Source: Allobosea sp. WAO (GTDB lineage: Bacteria > Pseudomonadota > Alphaproteobacteria > Rhizobiales > Beijerinckiaceae). Taken from it: a stretch of 64,000 nt of DNA. The position numbers and the translations under genes were made by a program. Location: contig NZ_JXTJ01000020.1 of assembly GCF_001509835.1 (NCBI RefSeq), forward strand, positions 1-64,000. Reading direction: 5' to 3'. This document shows positions 1-8,381 of this stretch, one piece after another (the first letter of the stretch is position 1; each line of letters opens with the position of its first letter). The notes beneath the pieces were generated by a model that worked only from the letters and a program-made list of their open reading frames with translations, was not told where the DNA came from and ran no database searches.

Positions 1-1000
1 TTTCGGGTGATCACCGTGACCAGCGGCACGGTGCATTCCGAATAGGCGAAGAGCAGCTTGGCGCCGTGCTTGATCAGCCCGCCATATTCCTGCGCCGTGC
101 CGGGCAGGAAGCCGGGAACGTCGACGAAGGTGACGATCGGGATCTCGAAGGCGTCGCAATAGCGCACGAAGCGCGCCGCCTTGCGCGAGGCATCGGCATC
201 GAGCACCCCGGCCAGCACCATCGGCTGGTTGGCGACGACCCCGACCGTGCGGCCCTCGATCCGCCCGAAGCCGGTGACGATGTTCTTGGCGTAGGCCTCC
301 TGGATCTCGAAGAAATCGCCCTCGTCGAGCGTCTTCAGGATCAGTTCCTTGATGTCATAGGGCTTGTTCGGATTGTCGTCACGGTCTCGTTGGTGACGGT
401 CTTCACCACCTCGGGGCCGGTGACGAACATGTAGGAGGTGTCGCGGACCATGAAGATGAAGTCGGTCATCGCCGGCGAATAGACGTCGCCGCCGGCGCAC
501 GGGCCCATGATCACCGAGATCTGCGGGATGACCCCCGAAGCCTGGACGTTCCGCTTGAAGACCTCGCCATAGCCGCCGAGCGCCGCGACGCCCTCCTGGA
601 TGCGGGCGCCGCCGGCATCGAACAGGCCGACGATCGGCGCGCGCATCTTCAGCGCCATGTCCTGGATCTTGATGATCTTCTGGGCATGGGTTTCGGAGAG
701 CGAGCCGCCGAAGACGGTGAAATCCTTGGAGAAGACGAAGACGGTGCGGCCATTGACCGTGCCCCAGCCGGTGACGACGCCGTCGCCCGGGATCTTCTCG
801 GCCTTGTCCATGCCGAAATCGACCGCCCGGTGCTGCACGAACATGTCGAACTCCTCGAAGGAGTCCTTGTCGAGCAGGAGCTCGATCCGCTCGCGCGCCG
901 TCAGCTTGCCCCTGCCGTGCTGCGCCGAAATCCGCCGCTCCCCGCCACCGAGACGGGCCCCCGCGCGGCGGGACTCGAGATCGTTCAGGATGTCTTGCAT
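1..1000 (-). pseudogene. pccB: Propionyl-CoA carboxylase beta subunit, 5' part, internal out-of-frame deletion
   Basis: Carboxyltransferase subunit that would carboxylate propionyl-CoA to methylmalonyl-CoA together with a biotin-carrying alpha subunit. The start ATG is at 1000, preceded by GAGGGAG. The N-terminal half reads cleanly (GKLTARERIELLLD, GGARIQEGV, GPCAGG, MFVTGPEVVKTVTNE). Immediately after TNETVT, near 375, the frame is lost and stops at 341, while the other frame resumes with DNPNKPYDIKEL, AYAKNIVTGFGRIEG and VPGFLPGTAQEYGG up to the window edge. Family members carry roughly 60 residues between these two blocks (the EELGGA to LIPD stretch), and these are missing, so this is a deletion with a frameshift rather than a single-base slip. 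The gene runs off the left edge. It diverges from the PccR-type regulator. It is either a true pseudogene or an assembly artefact. Confidence 0.88.
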
Positions 1001-1052
1001 GGCCGTCTCCCTCGCCTGCCCTATCCGCCGCGCGCCTTGTGGCGGCAAGGGA

Positions 1053-1080
1053 TTTTGTGCAAAATTGCGAAATGGCAAAA
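1053..1080. promoter_or_regulatory. Candidate PccR-type operator between pccB and its regulator
   Basis: The 72-bp gap between the divergent pccB and regulator starts holds a cluster of TTGCAAA-like half-sites: TTTTGTGCAAAA (an inverted repeat), then TTGCGAAA and GGCAAAA. Short-chain fatty acyl-CoA regulators of the PccR/RamB type are known to bind A/T-flanked TTTGCAAA-like repeats. The cluster reaches into the first codons of the regulator, which fits autoregulation. The match to the published motif is imperfect. Confidence 0.4.
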
Positions 1081-2517
1081 TTAACAAGTTCGCCAACAGA
1101 AAAGTTGAGACGCAAGCTTTTCGCCGGCGCGACCATTCGCAGATTGCGCGAGGAACGCGACTGGACCCAGCTCGAACTGGCCCGCCGGCTCAACATCTCC
1201 CCAAGCTATCTCAGCCAGATCGAGGCGAGCCAGCGCAGCCTGTCCGGCACGATGGTGGTCGACCTCGCCCGCGTCTTCAGGGTCAATCTCTCGATCTTCA
1301 CCGACGATCTCGGCGACCGGCTCGCCGCCAATCTGCGCGAGACGCTGGCCGACCCGCTCTTTGCCGCGATCGAGGTCAATCCGCGCGAACTGCGCACCGC
1401 CGCCGTCCAGATGCCGCAAATCGGCCGGGCCCTGCTCGATCTGCACGCGCAGTACCAGAGCCTCGAGGCGCGCTATCGCGCCCTCGACGAGGCCGTGCAT
1501 CCCGAACCCTCGCAGCCGCGCCGACCGATCTCGGCCTTCGACGAGGTCCGCGACTTCTTCCATTTCATCGGAAACTATGTCGACGCGCTCGACCTCGCCG
1601 CCGAAGCCCTGGCGACGCGCATCTCCGAGATCCCCGGCGATCCCCGCCAGCGCATGGAAACCTATCTCGCCAGCGAGCACGGGCTTAGCGTCGTCGAATG
1701 CCCGCCCGATACGCATCCCGCCCAGAGCCGGCTGGAGCGCGAAGCCGGCAGGATCACGCTGAACGAGGCGCTGCCGGTCTCCAGCCAGGTCTTCGCCCTC
1801 GCCCGCCATGTCGCGCGGCTGACCCATGGCGAGACGGCTGACGCCATCGTGGCGCAGGCCGGCTTCCTCAACCGCGACAGCGCGCTCGTCTGCTCGGCCG
1901 CCCTCTCCAACTATTTCGCCGGCGCGCTGACCATGCCCTATGGCGCCTTTCGCGACGAGGCCCGCCGGATGCGGCACGATGTCGAGCGGCTCGCCGTCCG
2001 CTTCGGCGCCAGCCTAGAACAGGTCTGCCACCGGCTCTCGACCTTGCAGCGCTCCGGGCAGGAGGGCGTCCCGATGTACTTCCTGCGCGTCGACCGCGCC
2101 GGCAACATCACCAAGCGCCATAGCGCGACGCGCTTCCAGTTCGCCCGCTATGGCGGCGCCTGCCCGATCTGGAACATCCACGAGGCCTTCGAGATGCCCG
2201 ACCGCTTCCTCGTGCAGCGGGCGGAAATGCCGGATGGCCGGCAATACCTCTCGATCGCGCGGGCAATCAGCAAGGGCGAGTCGCGCTTCGACGCGGTGCG
2301 CTCGCGCTACGCCATCGGCATCGGCTGCGAGATGGCCTATGCCGACGAGCTGATCTACGCCGACGCCATCCGCAGCAGCGGCAAGGTTGCCGAGATCGGG
2401 ATCAATTGCCGGCTCTGCGAGCGGCCGGACTGCCCGCAACGCGCCGTGCCGCCGCTCGACCGCGCCGTGATCGTCGATCCCTGGGAGCGCGGCATCCTGC
2501 CTTACCGCCTCGGCTGA
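1072..2517 (+). CDS. pccR: PccR/RamB-type short-chain acyl-CoA-responsive XRE regulator
   Basis: A 481-residue regulator. An N-terminal helix-turn-helix of the XRE/Cro type (about residues 18-72, RRLREERDWTQLELARRLNI then SYLSQIE) is followed by the long ImmA/IrrE-like (DUF955) and DUF2083-type region found in the ScfR family (PccR, RamB, MccR). The C-terminus has the family-typical cysteine group INCRLCERPDCPQRA, which may bind metal. Known members sense short-chain acyl-CoAs and control propionyl-CoA or glyoxylate-pathway genes. The divergent pccB neighbour points to PccR. An upstream in-frame GTG at 1039 exists, but ATG 1072 leaves the operator-like repeats in the leader and starts near the usual family N-terminus. 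The ribosome-binding site is weak (AAGGGA about 20 bases upstream), so the start is moderately sure. Confidence 0.85.
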   Translation: MAKLTSSPTEKLRRKLFAGATIRRLREERDWTQLELARRLNISPSYLSQIEASQRSLSGTMVVDLARVFRVNLSIFTDDLGDRLAANLRETLADPLFAAIEVNPRELRTAAVQMPQIGRALLDLHAQYQSLEARYRALDEAVHPEPSQPRRPISAFDEVRDFFHFIGNYVDALDLAAEALATRISEIPGDPRQRMETYLASEHGLSVVECPPDTHPAQSRLEREAGRITLNEALPVSSQVFALARHVARLTHGETADAIVAQAGFLNRDSALVCSAALSNYFAGALTMPYGAFRDEARRMRHDVERLAVRFGASLEQVCHRLSTLQRSGQEGVPMYFLRVDRAGNITKRHSATRFQFARYGGACPIWNIHEAFEMPDRFLVQRAEMPDGRQYLSIARAISKGESRFDAVRSRYAIGIGCEMAYADELIYADAIRSSGKVAEIGINCRLCERPDCPQRAVPPLDRAVIVDPWERGILPYRLG

Positions 2518-2540
2518 GACGGCAACCGGTCGCTCTGCCG

Positions 2541-2589
2541 GAGCATCGGATCGATCCGAAAAGGGCGCCCCACTTTCCGTTCCGATGCC
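2541..2589. repeat. REP-like hairpin intergenic element, copy 1
   Basis: Between the convergent regulator and fabI ends. GCATCGGA at the left pairs with TCCGATGC at the right, and an inner GAAAAG pairs imperfectly with CTTTCC, giving a two-part stem. A second, better-paired copy sits at 54381-54431 (shared GAGCAT..GGA, CCGAAAAG and CACTTTCCG blocks). Such palindromic units are scattered between genes in Hyphomicrobiales. Its position between two 3' ends would also suit a bidirectional terminator. Confidence 0.7.
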
Positions 2590-3366
2590 CTACCCCATGA
2601 TGTGGTAGCCGGCATCGACATAGATCGTGTTGCCGGTCATGCCCGTGGCCGCGTCGCTGATCAGGAAGGCGGCGACCTGGCCGACCTCGTCGATGGTGAC
2701 GACGCGCCCCTGCGGCGCCCGCGCGGCGGCCTGCGACAGCAATTCGTCGAAGCCGGCGATACCGCCGGCCGCGCGCGTCTTCAACGGCCCCGGCGAAAGC
2801 GCGTGCAGGCGGATGCCCTTCTGGCCGAGCTCATGGGCGAGATAGCGCGTCGTGCTCTCCAGTGCGGCCTTCACCGGCCCCATGATGTTGTAGTTATCGA
2901 GCACCTTCTCGGCGCCGTAATAGCTCATCGTCAGGATGGTGCCGCCCGCCGCCATCAGCGGCTCGGCGGCGCGCGTCATCTCGATCAGCGAATAGCAGGA
3001 AACCCGCATCGCCTGCTCGAAGCCTTCGCGCGAAACATCGACGACGCGGCCATGCAAGTCGTCGCGCGGGGCGAAGGCGATCGAATGAATGACGAAGTCG
3101 AGCTTGCCCCATTGCCGGGCGATCGCCGCGAACACCGCGTCGAGTTCGCCGGGGACCTCGACATCGAGCGGCATGATGATCGGGCTGGCGAGCTCCTCGG
3201 CGAGCGGCCTGACCCATTTCTCGGCCTTGGCGTTGAGATAGGTCACGGCCAGTTCCGCGCCGAGCCGGTGCAGCACCCGGCCGCAGCCGAAGGCGATACT
3301 GCCTTCATTGGCGATGCCGACGATCAAGCCCTTCTTGCCACGAACGAGTTCACCGATCGGCGTCAT
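2590..3366 (-). CDS. fabI: Enoyl-[acyl-carrier-protein] reductase (NADH), FabI type
   Basis: Reduces trans-2-enoyl-ACP in the last step of each fatty acid elongation cycle. The 258-residue length fits FabI. The Rossmann nucleotide site is FabI-like (GIANEGSIAFG, residues 17-27), and the FabI active-site arrangement YxxxxxxK is present as Tyr159 to Lys166 within NYNIMGPVK, with the second conserved Tyr at 149-150. The C-terminus (TGNTIYVDAGYHIMG) is also typical. It ends in a REP-like repeat and begins just downstream of the efflux genes, with no obvious functional link to them. Alphaproteobacteria often have more than one FabI, so this may be a second copy. Confidence 0.92.
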   Translation of the reverse strand: MTPIGELVRGKKGLIVGIANEGSIAFGCGRVLHRLGAELAVTYLNAKAEKWVRPLAEELASPIIMPLDVEVPGELDAVFAAIARQWGKLDFVIHSIAFAPRDDLHGRVVDVSREGFEQAMRVSCYSLIEMTRAAEPLMAAGGTILTMSYYGAEKVLDNYNIMGPVKAALESTTRYLAHELGQKGIRLHALSPGPLKTRAAGGIAGFDELLSQAAARAPQGRVVTIDEVGQVAAFLISDAATGMTGNTIYVDAGYHIMG

Positions 3367-3370
3367 GGGG

Positions 3371-4555
3371 TCAGTCTCCGAAGATCACTCGGCGGAAACG
3401 GCTGAGAGCATAAGCAAAGTAGATGCCGCCGATGACGATCAGCGCGACGAGCTGGAGCCAGACCACCGAGAGCCCCGCGCCGCGATAGAGGACGGCCTGC
3501 GCGAAGGCCACGAAATGCGGCGTCGGGCTGATGGTCTGCATGGTGTATTGCAGCCAGACCGGCATGCTCTCCATCGGGGTGCTGGAGCCCGAGAGGAGCT
3601 GCATCAGCACGAGAATCGGGATGGCGAGGAGCCCGAATTGCCCCATCGTGGTGGCGAGCGTGCCAAGCATGATGCCGAGCGCCGCGACGGCGAAGACATA
3701 GAGCGCGGCACCGGCGAGGAAGAGCGTCAGCGAGCCGGCGATCGGCACCTGCAGCCACCATTGCACGACGAGGGCCAGCGAAAGGCCGGCCGCGACCAGG
3801 ATGACGATGCCGTTGGCGATGATCTTGGCCAACATGATCTCGGTCGGCACCACCGGCATCACCAGGAGATGCTCGACCGTGCCCTGTTCGCGCTCGCGGA
3901 TCAGGGCGGCGCCGGTCAGGATCACGGTCAGCAGCGTAATGCTGTTGATCACCTGCATCACCGAGGTGAACCAGGCCGAGTCGAGGTTCGGGTTGAACTT
4001 GGCGCGGATCACGACATTCACCGGAACGTCGGCCAGGGTTTCGCGACCGCTCAGGAAGTTGGTCACCTCCTGTGCGATGATCGACTGGATATAGACCGCG
4101 CCATTGCCGGCCTGCGTCATCGCGGTGGCGTCGACATTGAGTTGCAGCGAGGCGCGCCGGCCGGAGAGCAGGTCGGCCTGGAAGGAAGGCGGGATCTCCA
4201 GCACGAAGACCAACCTGCCATGGTCCATCTCCTCGTCGATCGCGCGGGCGTTGATCGTCACCGCGCTCTTGAACAGCGGCGGGTTGAGCGCGTGTTGGAT
4301 CTGGCGCGAGAGGTCCGAGCGATCCTCGTCGACGATGCCGACCGACAGGTTCTTCGCCTCGGTCGAGGCGCCGGTCGCCACCGTGTAGACGGCGATGCTG
4401 AAGGAATAGACCAGGAGGATCAGCATCACCGGATCGGCACGGATGCTGCGCAGCTCCTTGATCACGAGCTCGAAGATGTTCTCCAGATGAATGCGCAGCC
4501 CGGACAGGCGCTGTCCAGCACGAGCCTGGGTGGTGGTGGAGCTCTCGCTGCTCAT
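3371..4555 (-). CDS. yhhJ: ABC-2 type permease of the YhhJ/RbbA efflux system
   Basis: A 394-residue inner-membrane permease of the ABC-2 type. One transmembrane helix sits near residues 43-62 (VMLILLVYSFSIAVYTVATG), followed by a long periplasmic domain to about residue 210 and then about five helices, with the permease motif REREQGTVEHLLVMP between the second and third. This is the layout of YhhJ in the YhiI-RbbA-YhhJ export systems. The start ATG 4555 is one base after the rbbA stop, so translation is probably coupled. The gene itself looks intact even though its rbbA partner is frameshifted. The substrate is unknown. Confidence 0.85.
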   Translation of the reverse strand: MSSESSTTTQARAGQRLSGLRIHLENIFELVIKELRSIRADPVMLILLVYSFSIAVYTVATGASTEAKNLSVGIVDEDRSDLSRQIQHALNPPLFKSAVTINARAIDEEMDHGRLVFVLEIPPSFQADLLSGRRASLQLNVDATAMTQAGNGAVYIQSIIAQEVTNFLSGRETLADVPVNVVIRAKFNPNLDSAWFTSVMQVINSITLLTVILTGAALIREREQGTVEHLLVMPVVPTEIMLAKIIANGIVILVAAGLSLALVVQWWLQVPIAGSLTLFLAGAALYVFAVAALGIMLGTLATTMGQFGLLAIPILVLMQLLSGSSTPMESMPVWLQYTMQTISPTPHFVAFAQAVLYRGAGLSVVWLQLVALIVIGGIYFAYALSRFRRVIFGD

Positions 4556-5381
4556 CTCAGAGCTCCTGCTTGCGCAGGAGGAGCTGCGCCAGGAGGAGGA
4601 AGAACAGCGCGAAGCCGGCGAGCATGACGAGGTTGAAGGAGAGATCGTCGAAGCCGAGCCCCTTGGTGAAGGTGCCGACGCTGATCGGCTGATACCAGGC
4701 CGTCGGGAAACCGAGCCCGATCAACCGCGCCCCACCCGAGAGCGAAGCGACCGGAACGAGCAGGCCGGAGAAGTTCACCGCCGGGATGATCGAGAGGATC
4801 GCGGTCGCGAACACGGCCGAGACCTGTGTCTTGGTGAAGGTCGAGATCAGTTGGCCGAAGCCGGTGGTCGCCGTGACGTAGAGCAGGGTCCCCAGGGCCA
4901 GCAGCGTCACCGAGCCCTTGATCGGCACCCCGAACAGAAAGAGCGCCAGCAGCACCAGCAGCACGAAGCTGATCATCGCGATCGCGATATAAGGCAGCTG
5001 CTTGCCGAACAGGAACTCGAACTTGGTGATCGGCGTCGACTGGAAATTGGCGATCGAGCCGGTCTCCTTCTCGCGCACCACCGCGATGGCGGACATGATC
5101 GCCGGGATCAGGATCAGCATCAGCATGATAACGCTCGGCACCATCGCGTTCACGCTCTTGAAGGCCTGGTTGTAGCGGAAGCGCGTCTCGATATTGATCA
5201 GGCTGGCGGCGCTCTTGCCGGTGCTGTTCTGCGCCAGCCACTCCTGGGCGTATTGCGCGGCAAGGCCGGTGACATAGCCCTTGGTGGTCTCGGCGCGGAA
5301 GGGCATGGCGCCGTCGAGCCAGACCGCTACCTCCGGCTTGCGGCCAGATTGCAGGTCGCGGCCGAAGCCCGGCGGGATCTC

Positions 5382-5423
5382 GATGGCGAGCTGGAGTTCG
5401 CCGATGGCGAGCTGGAGTTCGCC
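5382..5423 (-). repeat. 21-bp perfect tandem duplication in rbbA permease part
   Basis: Two identical adjacent 21-base units (5382-5402 and 5403-5423) encode GELQLAI twice in a row (GELQLAIGELQLAIE) in the periplasmic loop of the permease half. The reading frame is kept through the duplication. It looks like a slippage event. Confidence 0.9.
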
Positions 5424-5970
5424 GGTTCGCAGGCGCTGATCGAGCTCGCCCGAGCTGCGTAGCGGCGGGCGCTCTTCGAAATAGCGCGACCCCGAGAAGG
5501 CCTCGACCAGTTGCCGGCTTTCGGGCGTGTTGTCGTAGTCGAGTGCCGAGAAGCGCAGATTCTCGACGTCGAAGGAGATGCCGAAGCCGAAGGCGATCAT
5601 CAGCACGAGTGGGCCGAGAAAGGCGAAGGCGAGCCGGATCGGATCGCGGGCGCGGCGGGCGGATCGGCTCAGGCGCCGGTACCGCCGCGCCGGGATCCGG
5701 CGCCTCGATCTTGGCTTCCCGGTCGATCCCGGCAGCCTCGGCGAGATAATCGACGAAAGTGTCCTCGAGCGAGGCGCTCCCGCGCTCGCGCACCAGCTCC
5801 TCGGGCGTGCCGACCGCGAGCACCTTGCCGGCATGCATCAGCGAGATGCGGTCGCAGCGTTCCGCCTCGTTCATGAAATGGGTCGAAAGGAAGATCGTCA
5901 CGCCGTCGTCGCGCGAGAGGTCGATCAGCGTGCGCCAGAAGGCGTCGCGCGCGATCGGGTCGACGCCGGA

Positions 5971-6012
5971 GGTCGGCTCGTCGAGGATGAGGGTCGGCTC
6001 GTCGAGGATGAG
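5971..6012 (-). repeat. 21-bp perfect tandem duplication at the Walker B motif of rbbA ATPase 2
   Basis: Units 5971-5991 and 5992-6012 are identical. They encode LILDEPTLILDEPTSGVDP, so the Walker B motif and its following catalytic Glu are duplicated by seven residues. ABC ATPases have a single copy here. The duplication stays in frame. Confidence 0.92.
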
Positions 6013-7280
6013 CATGGCCGGGCGGTGGAGCACGGCGACGGCGAGCTGCAGGCGCTGCTTGATGCCGAGCGGCAGGCTGTCGGGACGGGCGTCGACCACG
6101 TCCTTCAGATCATAGCGTTCGAGCAGCTCGGCGATGCGGCCTTCGATCTCCTCGCTCGGCAGATGGTAGAGCTTGGCGTGCAGCTCGAGGTTCTGGCGGA
6201 CGGTCAGCTCGGTATAGAGCGAGAAGGCCTGCGACATGTAGCCGACATTGCGGCGCGTCTCCATGTCGTTCGAGCCCATCGGCTTGCCGAACAGCTTGGC
6301 CGTGCCCTCGCTCGCTGGCAGCAGGCCGGTGAGCATCTTCATCACCGTCGACTTGCCGCAGCCATTCGAGCCGAGGAAGCCGAAGATCTCGCCGCGCTGG
6401 ATGCGGAAGCTGACATGGTCGACGGCGGTGAAATCGCCGAAGCGGCGGGTCAGCCCCTCCGCCTCGATCGCCGGCACGTCGCTGTCGCTGGCCGGGCGCG
6501 GTCGCACGATCACCTCCTGGTGATGCGCCCGCTTCGCCTCCGGCAGCAGCGCGATGAAGGCCGCTTCCAGCGATTTCTGCCCAGTTCGCTCCAGGATTTC
6601 GACGACCGGGCCCGAGGCGATCACCTTGCCGTCGTCCATGGCGGCGAGCCAGTCGAAGCGCTCGGCCTCGTCCATATAGGCGGTGGCGACGATGACGCTC
6701 ATATGCGGGCGCCGGCCGCGGATCGTGTTGATCAGGTCCCAGAACTGGCCGCGCGAGAGCGGATCGACGCCGGTGGTCGGCTCGTCGAGGATGAGCAGGT
6801 CGGGGTCGTGGATCAGGGCGCAGCACAGGCTGAGCTTCTGCTTCATGCCGCCCGACAGCTTGCCGGCCGGGCGATCCTCGAACGGGTCGAGCCCGGTCGC
6901 CTGCAGCAGCTCGTCGATGCGCCGGCGCCGTTCGGCCTCGCCCTGCCCGAACAGCCGCCCGTGGAAGTCGATATTCTCGAAGACGCTCAGCGTCGGGTAG
7001 AGATTGCGGCCGAGCCCCTGCGGCATATAGGCGATGCGGGCGCCGTGTTTTTCGCGATGCGCCTTGTCGGCCATGTCGCCGCCAAAGACCGTGACCACCC
7101 CGGTCTGGATCTGCCTGACACCGGCGACCAAGGCGAGCAGCGCCGATTTGCCGACCCCGTCCGGGCCGATCACGCCGACCATGCGGCGGGCCGGGAAGGC
7201 GATCGAGACGTCGTCGAGCGCAACCGTCTTGCCGTAATGGTGCGAGACCCGCTCGACCCTGGCGATGACCTCCTCGCTCA

Positions 7281-8327
7281 TCAGGGGAGCTTCACGCTGA
7301 GGTCTTCGGGCCATTGGATCGAGGGGCTGGTGCGGACAAAGCCCATGCCGCGCACGCCGGTCTTCGCCTGGCGGTGGTATTTCTTCAGCACGCGCGGATC
7401 GATCTGCAGCTTGACGCGGAACATCAGCTTCTCGCGCTCATCGGCCGTCTCGACGCTCTTGGGCGTGAATTGCGCATCCGCCGCGACGAAGCTGACATTG
7501 GCGGGGATGACGTAGTTCGGCAGCGGATCGACCGTGATCCGCGCCTCGTCGCCAAGGGCCAGCAGCCCGGCCTGCGCCGCCGGCAGGTAGATCGTCATGT
7601 AGACATCGCTGAGATCGAGAAGCGTCAGGATGCGCGAGCCGGCACCGACGACCTCGCCGGCCCGGGCGAGCTGGTACTGCACCCGCCCGCTGCGCGGCGC
7701 GACCAGGGTCATGTCGACCAGCACGGCCTCGATCCGGTCGACCTCGGCCTCGGCGCTCTTGATGGCGAACTCTGCCTGATCGCGCTGCGCCTCGGCGGCG
7801 ACGAGCGCGGCCTTCGCCGTGTCGGCCTTGGCGACGCGCTGGTCGAAGGTCTGTCTCGTCAGATAGCCCTTGTCGACGAGCTGCTGGCCGCGCTCCAGTT
7901 CGGCCTGTGTCAGGGTGATCTCGCTCTTGCGCTGGACGATCAGGGCGTTCGCCTCGGCCAGCCCCTGCTTGGCCTTGAGGACCTGCGACTGGGCCCCGCG
8001 AAGCTGCGCCTCGTATTCCGGCGAGGAGATCTTCGCCACGACCTGCCCGGCCGTGACGTCATCGCCCTCATTGACCAGCACCTGCGACAGGCGCCCGGCA
8101 TATTTGGCGGCGACGTCGATCTGCGTCGCCTCGATCCGGCCGTTCGACTTGGCGATTCCGGACGGAAGGTTGCCGCTGCGCAGGCGCTGCAGAAACTCCT
8201 TGATCCGCGATTGGGCCTGCGCCGGAGCGCTCACCGAGAAATCCTGAGACACCGGGATCGCGACGCTGCCGAAGGTCAGGAGCGTCACGGCCAGAGCCGT
8301 CGCGGTCGATAAGCCTGCGAATCTCAT
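7281..8327 (-). CDS. HlyD/YhiI-family membrane fusion protein
   Basis: A 348-residue periplasmic adaptor of the HlyD type. An N-terminal hydrophobic anchor or signal (about residues 3-25, ALAVTLLTFGSVAIPV) is followed by a lipoyl/barrel half (GRIEATQIDVAAKYAGRLSQVLVNEGDDV), a long coiled-coil hairpin (about residues 95-200, rich in Ala/Gln/Glu/Lys) and the returning barrel (LVAPRSGRVQYQLARAGEVV). It leads the YhiI-RbbA-YhhJ style operon and would link the inner-membrane ABC exporter to an outer-membrane channel, which is not encoded here. ATG 8327 is preceded by GGAG and chosen over a codon nine triplets upstream. Confidence 0.85.
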   Translation of the reverse strand: MRFAGLSTATALAVTLLTFGSVAIPVSQDFSVSAPAQAQSRIKEFLQRLRSGNLPSGIAKSNGRIEATQIDVAAKYAGRLSQVLVNEGDDVTAGQVVAKISSPEYEAQLRGAQSQVLKAKQGLAEANALIVQRKSEITLTQAELERGQQLVDKGYLTRQTFDQRVAKADTAKAALVAAEAQRDQAEFAIKSAEAEVDRIEAVLVDMTLVAPRSGRVQYQLARAGEVVGAGSRILTLLDLSDVYMTIYLPAAQAGLLALGDEARITVDPLPNYVIPANVSFVAADAQFTPKSVETADEREKLMFRVKLQIDPRVLKKYHRQAKTGVRGMGFVRTSPSIQWPEDLSVKLP

Positions 8328-8381
8328 TTTCGTTCTCCGAGCTCCGGCCGGCACGGGGCCAGCCTGCTTCGCGATGCAATC

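Larger units (their letters stand above)
4557..7281 (-). pseudogene. rbbA: RbbA-type fused ATPase-ATPase-permease, frameshifted
   Basis: Encodes two ABC ATPase domains followed by an ABC-2 permease, as in RbbA/YhiH. ATPase 1: Walker A GPDGVGKS, signature LSGGMKQ, Walker B LLILDEPTTG. ATPase 2: Walker A GSNGCGKS, signature region LPLGIKQRL, Walker B LILDEPT. The ATPase frame runs from ATG 7281 to about 5650. The permease then continues in a different frame (RDPIRLAFAFLGPL to RKQEL, stop at 4557). About 20 residues usually found between ATPase 2 and the first permease helix are missing, so a small out-of-frame deletion near 5640-5680 is likely. Two 21-bp tandem duplications also lie in the gene (5971-6012 and 5382-5423). 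The start overlaps the upstream adaptor stop (TGATG). It is non-functional as sequenced, unless these are assembly errors. Confidence 0.87.

Noticed and set aside
5578..7515. A 645-codon plus-strand open frame across rbbA
   Set aside because: Antisense to the recognised ABC ATPases; composition is typical of a third-position GC shadow.
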